Origin: JALSRK01 sp964461995
Lineage (GTDB): Bacteria; Acidobacteriota; Terriglobia; Bryobacterales; Bryobacteraceae
Length of the DNA: 64,000 nt
Assembly (NCBI GenBank): GCA_964461995.1
Contig: CAYWXL010000014.1
Span: 24,220 to 88,219 of the forward strand
Reading direction: 5' to 3'
Within the stretch, counting starts at the first letter, position 1. Each line of letters begins with the position of its first letter. The position numbers and the translations under genes were made by a program. Positions 1 through 8,126 of this stretch are shown here, piece by piece. The notes under the pieces were generated by a model. The model saw nothing but the letters and a program-made list of their open reading frames with translations, had not been told where the DNA came from and searched no databases.

Positions 1-1
1 G

Positions 2-262
2 GAAGTGCACCTGGCGGCCACGGGCTGGGGCACGGTCCCGGCGGCCTTCGCGGCGTTGCTCTCGGAGCGAGTCGTGCAGGTGACGCTGAAACACGCCCTC
101 ACGTCGTATAGCGAACTGGCCGAATCCGAGGAATACGAGTGGCCGCTGGCCCTGATGCCGCGGGGGGTGTTGAAGGAGTTCGATCTGCCCGATTGTTATG
201 GTGAGTTGAAGAGGAAGGATCTGCGAATGATCGCCCCGAGGGGCCCTGTGCCCTCGGGGTGA
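2..262 (+). CDS. C-terminal part of an alpha/beta-hydrolase (acetylxylan-esterase-like) protein, cut by window start
   Basis: The reading frame is open to the first bases of the window, so the 5' part is missing and the GTG at 5 is not taken as the start. The visible 86 residues include a TLKHALTSY stretch, a WPLALMPRGVL segment and a FDLPDCYGEL segment close to the stop. This arrangement is typical of the C-terminus of large secreted esterase or acetylxylan-esterase-like hydrolases of Acidobacteria and Planctomycetes. The catalytic Ser and Asp lie outside the window, so activity cannot be judged. The stop codon overlaps the region just before the next small secreted protein. Family assignment rests on remembered similarity of the tail only. 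Confidence 0.55.
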   Translation, partial: EVHLAATGWGTVPAAFAALLSERVVQVTLKHALTSYSELAESEEYEWPLALMPRGVLKEFDLPDCYGELKRKDLRMIAPRGPVPSG

Positions 263-279
263 TCCGGGTGGGAGTGCAA

Positions 280-786
280 ATGAAACGGGTGATTTGGCTG
301 GCGTTCCTGGTTCTGGCCGCAGGGGCCGTCGAGGAAGTCGAACTGAAACGGTTCCCCATCGAGAGCCTAGGCGAAGTAATCACGCGCGATGGTGTGAAGC
401 TGGACAAGGCGGCCACGGTGGACGGAAACGGATCGCTCGAGCTCACGGCCCGCCATCCAACCACTTTCCGGCTGTTCGAGACGGGCGACCTCGATGTAGA
501 GCAGGCGGTGCTCATCTACCGGGCCAAGATGAAGACCCGCAAGGTGAAGGGCGACGCGTATCTGGAGATGTGGTGTCATTTCCCCGGAGGGGGCCAATTC
601 TTTTCGCGGGGCTTGCAATATTCGCTGTCCGGCACGAACCACTGGCTGACGGTGGAAACGAAATTCCTGCTGCGCGAGGGCGAGAATCCGGACAATATAC
701 GGCTGAACGTCGTGGTGAACGGCAGCGGCAAGGTGTGGATCGACGACATACGGCTGGTGAAAGCGCCGCTGCCCCCGGACCTGTAG
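280..786 (+). CDS. Small secreted beta-sandwich-like protein, function unknown
   Basis: About 168 residues. An upstream in-frame ATG exists at 259, but the ATG at 280 is preferred because GGTGGGAG lies just before it (267-274) and the product then begins with a compact signal peptide (MKRVIWLAFLVLAAGA). The mature part is rich in beta-strand patterns and ends with WIDDIRLVKAPL, which resembles the last strand of carbohydrate-binding-like jelly-roll domains. It follows a hydrolase gene closely, so it could be an accessory binding protein for that enzyme, but this is inference. No catalytic motif is seen. Confidence 0.6.
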   Translation: MKRVIWLAFLVLAAGAVEEVELKRFPIESLGEVITRDGVKLDKAATVDGNGSLELTARHPTTFRLFETGDLDVEQAVLIYRAKMKTRKVKGDAYLEMWCHFPGGGQFFSRGLQYSLSGTNHWLTVETKFLLREGENPDNIRLNVVVNGSGKVWIDDIRLVKAPLPPDL

Positions 787-918
787 GGCCGGCTCCGGCG
801 GTGGAAACGCAGAGCGTGAAGATCCCTTGACTCGACACGCGGCGCCGGTGAAGATTGGGATGTGTTCCGCGCCGCCATGAACTTCCAAGAACTGCGCCGC
901 GGAGAGAGGAACGCCGCC

Positions 919-1914
919 ATGCTTCTCCGAATCGCGCCTGCCTTGCTCGCCGTAGTTTCCGTCTGGTTCCCGGTTCCGGCTCGGGCGCAGGAGCCCGCCC
1001 TGGTGGTGGTCGAGAAGATCGGCAGCCGCGTAGCGTTCTACACCGAAGACGGCCGGCGCGTCTCCGGGATCGAAGTGGGCCCGGCGCCCCACGAGATGGT
1101 CTTTTCGCCGGACGGCAAGTTCCTCTACGTCTCCGACAACGGCGTCCTGTGGATGACCGACCCGGGCGGGGGCGGCAACACGATCTCGGTGATCGACGTG
1201 AAGGCCCGGAAGAAGGCAGGCGTCATCGACCTGGGCGAGTACCGCCGCCCGCACGGGCTGGACGTCGATCCGGGGACCGGGCGGCTGGTCTGCACCATCG
1301 AGAACCCGGACGGGCTGCTGCTGATCGATCCGGCGGCGCGGAAGGTGCTGCGCAAGTACGACGTGCGGGGTGAGGATCCGCACATGGTCGTGCTCGGCCC
1401 GCACAGCGAGTACGCCTACGTAAGCAATACGGCGTCGGGCACGGTGGCGGCGGTGCATCTGCCGAGCGGGCGGGTGGAGCTGATCCGGGTGGGGGCGCGG
1501 CCCCAGGGCGGCGCGCTTTCGCCGGACGGCAGGCTGCTGTACGTCACTTGCGAGGCGGGCGACTCCATTGCGATCATCGACACGGCGCGGCGGCAGCGGG
1601 TGGGGGAGATCCGCACGGGCAAGGGGCCGAACCGGATCGGGGTTACGCCGGACGGGGCGACGCTGGTCTACTCAATGGAGGAAGGTGGCGGAGCGGTGGG
1701 GTTCGCCGATGCCCGGACACGGAAACAGACCGCCGTGGTGACGCTCGCCGGGCGGCCGCTGTCGCTGAATCTGTCGCGGGACGGAAGGCTGGCCTACGCC
1801 GGGGTGCAGGAGCGGGACGAGATCTACGCGGTTTCCGTGCCGGAACGGGAGATCGTGCGGGTGATCCGCACGCCTAAGGGCGCGGGGCCGGATCCGGTGC
1901 TGCCACTGCCGTAG
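919..1914 (+). CDS. Secreted YVTN-type beta-propeller protein
   Basis: The chosen ATG at 919 has a purine-rich ribosome site (901-910, GGAGAGAGGA) and opens a signal peptide ending in ARAQ; an earlier in-frame ATG at 862 would only add a basic extension. The mature protein of about 310 residues is a run of YVTN/PQQ-like propeller blades, seen as repeated FSPDGKFLYVSD, LSPDGRLLYVTC and VTPDGATLVYS motifs, each followed by an IDT or IDV strand. Such proteins are periplasmic or extracellular and usually act as binding scaffolds; some are enzymes. No metal or quinone ligands are obvious, so no substrate is proposed. Confidence 0.75.
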   Translation: MLLRIAPALLAVVSVWFPVPARAQEPALVVVEKIGSRVAFYTEDGRRVSGIEVGPAPHEMVFSPDGKFLYVSDNGVLWMTDPGGGGNTISVIDVKARKKAGVIDLGEYRRPHGLDVDPGTGRLVCTIENPDGLLLIDPAARKVLRKYDVRGEDPHMVVLGPHSEYAYVSNTASGTVAAVHLPSGRVELIRVGARPQGGALSPDGRLLYVTCEAGDSIAIIDTARRQRVGEIRTGKGPNRIGVTPDGATLVYSMEEGGGAVGFADARTRKQTAVVTLAGRPLSLNLSRDGRLAYAGVQERDEIYAVSVPEREIVRVIRTPKGAGPDPVLPLP

Positions 1915-1947
1915 GGAGCGGGGCCGGGCCAGCTTACAAACGTCGGA

Positions 1948-1953
1948 TACAAT
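1948..1953 (+). promoter_or_regulatory. -10-like element TACAAT next to the start codon
   Basis: TACAAT ends 9 nt before the ATG at 1963. No Shine-Dalgarno sequence lies between, so the transcript may be leaderless. No convincing -35 is seen. Confidence 0.5.
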
Positions 1954-1962
1954 AGGCGTAGC

Positions 1963-3057
1963 ATGCGCTTTCGTCCTCTTCCTGCGCTCTTTATCGTCTT
2001 CGCATTGATTGGTCTTCCGGCGATCGGAGCCAAGATCGTCGGTGGGCCGGTGGTGGTGCACGTGGGGCCGAAGTCGGCGACGATCGTCTGGGTGGTCGAG
2101 GACTTTCAGGTGGAGCTGGGCGACGCCCCGGACGCCGCCAGCCGGACCAGCGCGCCGGGACTGCGGTCGGTACGCGCCAGCTTCACCGGACTGAAGCCGG
2201 GGCGGCGCTACTACTACAAGGTTCCGGGACACGACGGCGTGGGCGGGTCGTTCCGCACGGCGCCAGTGGGCGACGCGGAGTTCCAGTTCGTCGTCTTCGG
2301 CGACACGCGGACGCGGCACAAGATGCACCGGGACATCGTCAGCGCGATCGTCCAGGAGACGGAGCCGGACTTCGTCATCCACACCGGCGACCTCGTTTCG
2401 AATGGCCGCGAGAGCGCCCAGTGGCCGCGCTTCTTCGAGATCGAGGCGCCGCTGTTGCGCAAGGCGGCCTTCTTTCCCGTCTTGGGCAACCACGAGCGCA
2501 ACAGCCCGCACTTCCATGACTTCTTCGCGATCGAGAGTCCATACTACTCGTTCGATTGGGGCCGGGCGCACTTTACGATTCTGAACAGCGACTACGGCAA
2601 CGCCGCGGCATCCAAAGAGACGAAGGACCGTTTCTGGGATGACCAGCTTAGATGGCTGGAGCGCGATTTGGCGGAGCATCAAGACACCGCCCTGCGCTTC
2701 GTGGTGATGCACCATCCGCCGTTCACCGCGGTCAGGCGCCGGCAGGGAGGCAAGAAGCGCGTGGCCGACATGGTGCCGCTGTTCGAAAAGTACAACGTGA
2801 CCGCCGTCTACATGGGCCACGACCACAACTACCAGCACCACGTGATCGGCGGGGTGCACTACATCGTGACCGGCGGCGGCGGGGCGCCGCTCTATCCGGT
2901 GGACGCGCCGCTGGACGGCGTCACGCTCAAGGTGGAATCGGTGGAGCACTACGTGAAGGTGAGCGTGCGGGGTGACCAGGCGATCAGTGAGGCGGTAGCC
3001 TTGGACGGCCGGATCATCGACCGGGTTGTGTTGCCGGAAACCCCCGCCAGCGAGTAA
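1963..3057 (+). CDS. Secreted purple-acid-phosphatase-like metallophosphoesterase
   Basis: 364 residues: signal peptide (1-22), an FnIII-like N-terminal domain (about 25-100, ending GRRYYYKV) and a calcineurin-like metallophosphoesterase domain (about 105-315). Metal-binding motifs appear in order: GDTRT (113-117), GDLVSNG (142-148), GNHERN (175-180), HHPPF (250-254) and GHDHNYQ (285-291). This layout matches bacterial purple acid phosphatase-like enzymes, which hydrolyse phosphate esters in the periplasm. The first motif has D-T-R rather than D-x-H, as in other members of the PAP group. It is convergent with arfB. Substrate unknown. Confidence 0.85.
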   Translation: MRFRPLPALFIVFALIGLPAIGAKIVGGPVVVHVGPKSATIVWVVEDFQVELGDAPDAASRTSAPGLRSVRASFTGLKPGRRYYYKVPGHDGVGGSFRTAPVGDAEFQFVVFGDTRTRHKMHRDIVSAIVQETEPDFVIHTGDLVSNGRESAQWPRFFEIEAPLLRKAAFFPVLGNHERNSPHFHDFFAIESPYYSFDWGRAHFTILNSDYGNAAASKETKDRFWDDQLRWLERDLAEHQDTALRFVVMHHPPFTAVRRRQGGKKRVADMVPLFEKYNVTAVYMGHDHNYQHHVIGGVHYIVTGGGGAPLYPVDAPLDGVTLKVESVEHYVKVSVRGDQAISEAVALDGRIIDRVVLPETPASE

Positions 3058-3112
3058 GAGGCACCACCTCAGGCGAACCGCTCCGCCCGGCGGAAGCGCG
3101 GCATCGGAGGAG

Positions 3113-3535
3113 TTATTCTTCGATCCGCCGCCGGGCGGCCTTGAGCTCGCTGCGGCGGCGCTTCTCCTCAAGACGGCGGCGGCGCGCTTCGCGGCTGGGG
3201 CGCGTCGGCCGGCGCTGCTTGGGCCGCTCGAGAGCTTGGGCGACGATGGCGGCGAGGCGCCGGCGGGCGTCTTCGCGGTTGCGGAGCTGGTCGCGGGTGC
3301 GGGAAGAGCTGACGATCAGGTCGCCGTCGGCAGTGAGCCGGCGGGCGAGGCGCTCGAGGAGCCATTCGCGGTCCTCTTCACCAAGGGCGGAAGACTCCGC
3401 GGGCCGCCAGCGCAGCTCGACCTTCGTCTCCACCTTGTTGACATTCTGGCCGCCGGGCCCGCCCGAGCGCGCAAACGAGACGCGCAGCTCCCGGGCGGGG
3501 ATGGTGAGGTCTTCGGTCACCGGCAGGTCTTCCAT
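3113..3535 (-). CDS. arfB: Alternative ribosome-rescue factor / peptidyl-tRNA hydrolase ArfB
   Basis: 140 residues with the class-I release-factor signature SGGPGGQNVNK (GGQ at 28-30) and a strongly basic C-terminal tail full of Arg and Lys. ArfB (YaeJ) places this tail in the empty mRNA channel of stalled ribosomes and uses GGQ to release the nascent chain. Length matches the family. The tail ends RRRSELKAARRRIEE. AAGGCGG directly precedes the ATG. It lies between a convergent phosphatase gene and a TonB receptor on the same strand, with about 85 bp to the latter, so it may be read together with the receptor or alone. Confidence 0.92.
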   Translation of the reverse strand: MEDLPVTEDLTIPARELRVSFARSGGPGGQNVNKVETKVELRWRPAESSALGEEDREWLLERLARRLTADGDLIVSSSRTRDQLRNREDARRRLAAIVAQALERPKQRRPTRPSREARRRRLEEKRRRSELKAARRRIEE

Positions 3536-3619
3536 CCGCCTTCATCATCACGCTGACCGGGCGCGCCGCGCAAAACAAGCCGCGATAGAAGGTACCCGAG
3601 GGGACCGCCGAGCAAGCCG

Positions 3620-5989
3620 TCAGAAGGTGAACCGCAGGCCGAAGTTGACTTGGCGGAAGAGCCCGGGCTGGATGCCTTGCGGGGCCCGGGAGGCGATGTA
3701 GATCTCGTTGGTAAGGTTCTTCACCGTAAAGTAAGGCGAGACCTCGTAGCGCTCGCGCCGGACGGTGTAGTCGGCCTCGAAGTTCCAGATCATGTAGGCG
3801 GGCAGCAGGCCGACGGTGCCGTCGGCCGAGGGGGCAACGGTCTGGCGGTTGTCGCCGAACTGGTCGGCTACGTAGGAAGTATCGATCTGGAAGCCGAAGC
3901 CCCGCCGCTGCCGGGCGCCGATCAGGACGGCGAAGGTTTGGCGCGGCGCGTAGGGCAGGCGGTTGCCTTGATAGAGTTCGTTGCGGGTGAACTTGGCGGT
4001 GGCGAGGTACATGTGGCGGAAGTCGGTGTAGAGCAGCCAGGAACCGCCGGTGAGTTCGTTCCAGTTCACCCGGAGGCTGCTTTCGAGCCCTTGATGCAAG
4101 GTCGCACCGCCGTTGGTGAGGGTAGTGGTGGCGCCCCCGGATTCGGCGGCGGTGATGATCTGGTTCTCGAAGTCGAGCCGGAAGAAGGTCAGCTCGCCCT
4201 CGAGGAGCCGGCCTTTCCGGAAGCGGACGCCGGCTTCGTAGTTCCAGCTCAGTTCGGCGTCGAGATCCAGGGACTCGCCGTCGCTGGTGATGGCAATCTT
4301 GGTGCGGGGCGGGGCGAAGCCGCGGTGGACGCCGGCGAAGAAGGTGAGGGAGCCAGCGGCGCGGACGCTGACGCCGAGGCCGGGGATGGGCTGGAGGATC
4401 GTGTCGGCGCGGCGGGCGCTCACGTCACGGTAGCGGTAGCGGTAGATGTCGCGCTCGTAGCGGTAGCGCTCGAAGCGGATGCCCGGGGTGAGAATGATGC
4501 GGCTGCCGAGGTAGAACCGCTGCTGTACATAGCCGGAAAGGGCGTTGCCGTAGCGGAACTCGCCGTCCCGCAGCCGGCCGGTACGGGCATCGTAGCCGCG
4601 CCCGTTGATTCGGAGGTCCTCGGCGCGCTCGTAGATGTAACGGGCGCCAGCGTCGAGCTTGCCGCGGACGGCGGGGCCGAGGCGGTGCATCCAGCTCACG
4701 TTGCTCTGGCCGCCGAAGACGCGGAAGGCGCGGTTGCGGTTGCCGGCCGAATCGCGCAGATAGACGGCGCCGCCGGGGATCGACGGGTCGCCTTCGACGG
4801 AGAGGTAGTCGCGGCCCTTGTCCACGCGGTCCCAATCCTGGCGGCCCCAGTTGCGGATGGTGTCGTAGCCGTAGAAGGCGTTGCTCCAGATGGCCTCAGG
4901 CGCCAGCACCATCGTGTGGGTGACGGAGCCGGAATAGCGGCGGACCACGAGGCGGTCGTGGGGGACGACGTTGATGTTCGGATCCTGCTCCCACTGGGGC
5001 TGGGTGAGGCCGAGATAAGTGGAATTGGAGGTCTCGTCATAGAAGCCGAATTTGAGGCCCACAGTTTGGCGGTCCGAAGGCTTCAGCGTCAGCTTGCCCT
5101 GGACGTCATCGAGCTGGAACCACAGTTTCCGGAACCCGTCGCCCCGTTTGTTCAGGTAATTCAAGAGCCACCCGAGTTTCTCGTCGCGGGTGCTGCCGCC
5201 CACCAGAGCGTTGCCCGCAAAGAAGCCCCGCTGGCCTCCTTCGACGTCGATGCTGCCGTGAGTGGAGGGTGGGGGCTCGGGAGTCACGAAGTTGATGACG
5301 CCGCCAATTGTCTGTGGTCCATGCACGATCTGGCCGCTGCCCTTGAGAACCTCCACCCGGCGCATGCGGTCGATAGGGGGTGAGTAGTACATGTCGGGCT
5401 CGCCGTAGGGCGCCAGCGCGATGGGAATGCCGTCCTCGAGCATGAGCACTTTCCGGCTTCGGTCCGGGTTCAGCCCGCGGATGCCGACGTTCAGCCGCAG
5501 CCCGACCGGCCCAGAGTCCTCTCGCAGAGTGACGCCGGGCACGCGGCGGAGGACCTCGTTGGCGTCCATCGGTTTCGAGACGGTGAGCTCTTCTTGAGAA
5601 ATCGACGCCACCGAGCCGGGAATTTCGCGGAGCGTCTCTTCGGCCTCGCCAACCACCTCGATCGAGGCCGCGGCCTTTCGCACCTCTTGAAAACGAATAT
5701 TCGCCTCGACGCCAGCTCCAGCAGGAACTTCGACTTGCAACTCGACTGCTTCGAAATCCTCTGACGACGCGCGAAGTACGTGACGGCCGGGGCTGACATT
5801 CCCGAAGCTGTAGCGGCCCAGCAGGTCCGTCCACGCGCTGAGCTCGAAATCCAGCACAACCTTGGCTCCCGTCACCGGCAGCCCGTCGGGATCCGTAACA
5901 GTGCCTTCAACAGACTGAGAAAAAAGGGGCAGAGAGAACAGAAGCAACGCTCCCGCGCCCCGTATCCAGATCATTCGCTCCGAAACCAT
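3620..5989 (-). CDS. TonB-dependent receptor with N-terminal carboxypeptidase-regulatory-like domain (FecA-like)
   Basis: 789 residues. A signal peptide (about 1-25) is followed by a CarboxypepD_reg-like beta-sandwich (about 26-105, VEGTVTDPDGLPVTGAKVV), a plug domain (about 115-245, with the conserved RRVEVLKGSGQI and GGVINFVTP motifs) and a 22-strand-type barrel ending FGLRFTF with a terminal aromatic residue. The overall pattern is that of siderophore or ferric-citrate receptors, but the ligand is not proven. GGAGGC precedes the ATG at 5989, and a good sigma-70 promoter lies at 6060-6088. No clear Fur box was seen, so iron control is only a guess. Confidence 0.88.
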   Translation of the reverse strand: MVSERMIWIRGAGALLLFSLPLFSQSVEGTVTDPDGLPVTGAKVVLDFELSAWTDLLGRYSFGNVSPGRHVLRASSEDFEAVELQVEVPAGAGVEANIRFQEVRKAAASIEVVGEAEETLREIPGSVASISQEELTVSKPMDANEVLRRVPGVTLREDSGPVGLRLNVGIRGLNPDRSRKVLMLEDGIPIALAPYGEPDMYYSPPIDRMRRVEVLKGSGQIVHGPQTIGGVINFVTPEPPPSTHGSIDVEGGQRGFFAGNALVGGSTRDEKLGWLLNYLNKRGDGFRKLWFQLDDVQGKLTLKPSDRQTVGLKFGFYDETSNSTYLGLTQPQWEQDPNINVVPHDRLVVRRYSGSVTHTMVLAPEAIWSNAFYGYDTIRNWGRQDWDRVDKGRDYLSVEGDPSIPGGAVYLRDSAGNRNRAFRVFGGQSNVSWMHRLGPAVRGKLDAGARYIYERAEDLRINGRGYDARTGRLRDGEFRYGNALSGYVQQRFYLGSRIILTPGIRFERYRYERDIYRYRYRDVSARRADTILQPIPGLGVSVRAAGSLTFFAGVHRGFAPPRTKIAITSDGESLDLDAELSWNYEAGVRFRKGRLLEGELTFFRLDFENQIITAAESGGATTTLTNGGATLHQGLESSLRVNWNELTGGSWLLYTDFRHMYLATAKFTRNELYQGNRLPYAPRQTFAVLIGARQRRGFGFQIDTSYVADQFGDNRQTVAPSADGTVGLLPAYMIWNFEADYTVRRERYEVSPYFTVKNLTNEIYIASRAPQGIQPGLFRQVNFGLRFTF

Positions 5990-6059
5990 AACGTCGCGCC
6001 TCCACGCCGGCCGCTCAGAGGTCCCTGCGCCGGACCTTCAAACCTCGAATTCCTGGTTC

Positions 6060-6088
6060 AGAATATCTTATATGCAACTCAGTGTCAA
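6060..6088 (-). promoter_or_regulatory. Sigma-70 promoter of the TonB receptor
   Basis: Read on the minus strand: -35 TTGACA (6088-6083), 17-bp spacer, -10 TATTCT (6065-6060). Transcription would begin near 6053, leaving a leader of about 64 nt before the ATG at 5989. Confidence 0.7.
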
Positions 6089-6622
6089 CTAGCAACGCAG
6101 GAAAAACGGGTGTGGAGAAGGTTTGCGGGTGTTTCCCGTATGACGGGGCAACCACAGAGCGCCGCCGGACCCCGGTGACCCCGAAAGCGTTGGTCGCTGG
6201 AAGGGTCGGGTCAGCCGGCTGCGTGCTTGTTATCTTACTTGATTACAAGCTATTACAGAAAAATCAACGCTCCTTTTGTAAGCTCGGTCCCCACTGCCGA
6301 ACCGACGCGTCGATTCGAGGCTCCGGTCCGGAGCCGGAGGCGAGGACTTCGCCACGGCTGCCGCCAGCGTGCAGGCGCGCGCCATACCGCCGGGCGCGCG
6401 ACGTCTGGATTTGCAATTTGGATGCGATTAGGCCCGCCCGCGGGAGCGCAATGAACCCAGTATCCCGCTTCACTTACCGAGAAGCCAACGGGGCAGTTGC
6501 CGGGGTGGCGACGCCCAGCGCGGCTTCGGGCACAAGGGGCGGGGCAAAACTCCAGCCCACAGATGCCGATAAGATCGTGTTGGGTGTCCGGGTACCCGGC
6601 CGGGTCGGAGCCCCGGAATCAC

Positions 6623-6651
6623 TTGATCCGGGCGGCGGCCGCGGCTATACT
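6623..6651 (+). promoter_or_regulatory. Sigma-70 promoter of the 88-aa gene
   Basis: -35 TTGATC (6623-6628), 17-bp spacer, -10 TATACT (6646-6651). A transcript would start near 6658, about 30 nt before the ATG at 6689. Confidence 0.6.
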
Positions 6652-6688
6652 GGCAATTTCGACAACGCGTTCCCGGCAGGTGGTAGTC

Positions 6689-6955
6689 ATGACTGGGAAA
6701 GACGAGTTCGATCCTAACGCTCTGCGGAAAGAAGCGGCCATGTTCTACGGCCTGTTTCTCCGGGGCCACAGCGTAGAGAAGTTACGGCAGGATATCGACG
6801 TCCCGAAGTCGGTCTTCGAGAAGTGGATGCGGCCGAAGCGGTATGACCCGCAGTTCCAGGAGAGTCTGCGCCGCGTCTACGAATACCGTAAGCAAGTGCT
6901 GGCGATTTTCGACGAACTCGTTTTGAACGAGAAGAACAAAGCCCGGTTGCAATAG
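6689..6955 (+). CDS. 88-aa HTH-like protein, function unknown
   Basis: Short acidic/basic helical protein. The segment GLFLRGHSVEKLRQDIDVP followed by SVFEKWMR reads like a helix-turn-helix: a helix, a tight turn, then a putative recognition helix. I do not recognise a named family. It has its own promoter (6623-6651) and a terminator-like hairpin after the stop (6963-6983), so it appears to be a monocistronic unit. It stands just upstream of the deoxyhypusine-synthase homologue. It could be a small DNA-binding protein; nothing shows a target. The ATG at 6689 is the only start that fits the promoter. Confidence 0.7.
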   Translation: MTGKDEFDPNALRKEAAMFYGLFLRGHSVEKLRQDIDVPKSVFEKWMRPKRYDPQFQESLRRVYEYRKQVLAIFDELVLNEKNKARLQ

Positions 6956-6962
6956 CCCGCCG

Positions 6963-6983
6963 GCGGCGCGCGGGCGCCGCTTT
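6963..6983 (+). terminator. Hairpin after the 88-aa gene
   Basis: GCGGCGC (6963-6969), 4-nt loop, GCGCCGC (6974-6980), then TTT. The T-tract is short, so this is a candidate terminator only. Confidence 0.4.
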
Positions 6984-7058
6984 CATGAACGCTGGTCCTC
7001 CGGCGGCCGTGACACGGACGTATCGGCTCTTTCCGCCTCCAGTAGAGAATATTCGGCA

Positions 7059-8111
7059 ATGAAACACGATCATCCTACCGTCACGAAAGACGACCTGCTC
7101 CGCATTCCTACGCAGCCGTTCGATCCGGCGGGCGCCAGCTCAGTCTCCGATGTCCTGACACGGATGCAGGGAACGGCCTTTCAGGGCAAGCAACTCGGTC
7201 TGGCTTACGAAGTGTGGAAGAAGATGCTGGCCGACGATTGCCTGATCATGATGGGCCTGTCCGGGGCGATGGTTCCGGCAGGAATGCGGCGGCTGGTGGT
7301 GCGGATGATCGAGAACCGGTTGATCGATTGCCTGGTTTCCACCGGGGCGAACTTCTTCCATGACCTGCACGAGACATTCGGCTACAAGCATTACCAAGGC
7401 TCGCCCAACGTGGACGACACGCTGCTGGCGACGCACATGGTGGACCGGATGTACGACGTGCTGGCCGACGAGAAGGTCTTCCGCGAGCATGACTTCTGGA
7501 TCGGGCGCTTCGCCGGGACGCTAGACCAGTCGCGTCCTTACACGACGCGTGAGTTCCTCTACCTGCTGGGCAAGGAGCTGATTCAGGAGGGCAAAGAGGA
7601 CGGGATTCTGACGGCGGCGGCCAAGGCCGAGATCCCGCTCTATTGCCCGGCGATTGGCGACAGCTCGATCGGCATCGGGATCGCTTGCGACCGGCACCTG
7701 GGCGGGAACGCCTTGATGTTCGACGTCATCGGGGACGTGATCGAAACCAGCTATTTGGTGAAGGTCCGCCCGGCCACCGGCGTGGTCTATTTCGGCGGCG
7801 GCACACCGAAGAACTTCATCCAGCAGACCGAGGTGACGGGGATGATCGCCGACTTCGGCGTTCACGGCCACAAATACGCCATCCAGTGCGTGACGGATTC
7901 GCCGCAATGGGGCGGGCTGTCGGGCTGTACGTTCGAAGAGGCGCAGAGTTGGGGGAAGATCGCCAAAGACGCCCAGATGGTCACCTGCCACGTCGATTCC
8001 ACCATCGCCATGCCACTCTTGGTGACGGCGCTGCTCGAGAACGAGGAGCTGGTCCGGAACCGTAAGCCGCCCAAGTTCAAGATGGGCCGGACGCTCGACG
8101 TCGAGGTCTGA
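7059..8111 (+). CDS. Deoxyhypusine-synthase family protein
   Basis: 350 residues covering the whole DHS fold. Recognisable segments are GLSGAMVPAGMRRLV (67-81), STGANFFHDLHE (94-105), the glycine-rich YFGGGTPKNF (244-253) and EEAQSWGKI (293-301). Lys300 of the WGK motif aligns with the catalytic lysine that carries the aminobutyl group in eukaryotic DHS. In bacteria, where eIF5A is absent, members are thought to work on polyamines (homospermidine-type reactions) or unknown substrates. No Shine-Dalgarno is visible and an AT-rich -10-like GAATAT sits 6 nt before the ATG. Convergent with the Oar-like receptor. Precise reaction unknown. Confidence 0.85.
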   Translation: MKHDHPTVTKDDLLRIPTQPFDPAGASSVSDVLTRMQGTAFQGKQLGLAYEVWKKMLADDCLIMMGLSGAMVPAGMRRLVVRMIENRLIDCLVSTGANFFHDLHETFGYKHYQGSPNVDDTLLATHMVDRMYDVLADEKVFREHDFWIGRFAGTLDQSRPYTTREFLYLLGKELIQEGKEDGILTAAAKAEIPLYCPAIGDSSIGIGIACDRHLGGNALMFDVIGDVIETSYLVKVRPATGVVYFGGGTPKNFIQQTEVTGMIADFGVHGHKYAIQCVTDSPQWGGLSGCTFEEAQSWGKIAKDAQMVTCHVDSTIAMPLLVTALLENEELVRNRKPPKFKMGRTLDVEV

Positions 8112-8126
8112 GGCGGCCGCCGTTTC

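Larger units (their letters stand above)
5990..6688. other. 699-bp stretch without a convincing gene
   Basis: The stretch holds the promoter of the TonB receptor (6060-6088, minus) and that of the 88-aa gene (6623-6651, plus). Between them is an AT-rich island (about 6225-6290) with TTGTTA and TATTAC spaced by 18 bp, and a GC-rich hairpin (CGCGCGCC at 6376-6383 with GGCGCGCG at 6393-6400). Open frames across it have composition and residue content unlike the neighbours, so they are not called. A structured RNA is possible but not recognised. Confidence 0.5.

Noticed and set aside
3650..5383. 577-codon frame on the plus strand opposite the TonB receptor
   Set aside because: Antisense shadow of a well-supported gene; residue content (Val/Ala/Glu/Gly repeats) is typical of reversed high-GC code.
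5990..6100. Fur box at the TonB receptor promoter
   Set aside because: No GATAATGATAATCATTATC-like palindrome; promoter is AT-rich but not Fur-like.
6082..6717. 211-codon frame in the 699-bp gap
   Set aside because: Overlaps the promoter and start of the 88-aa gene; no family resemblance.
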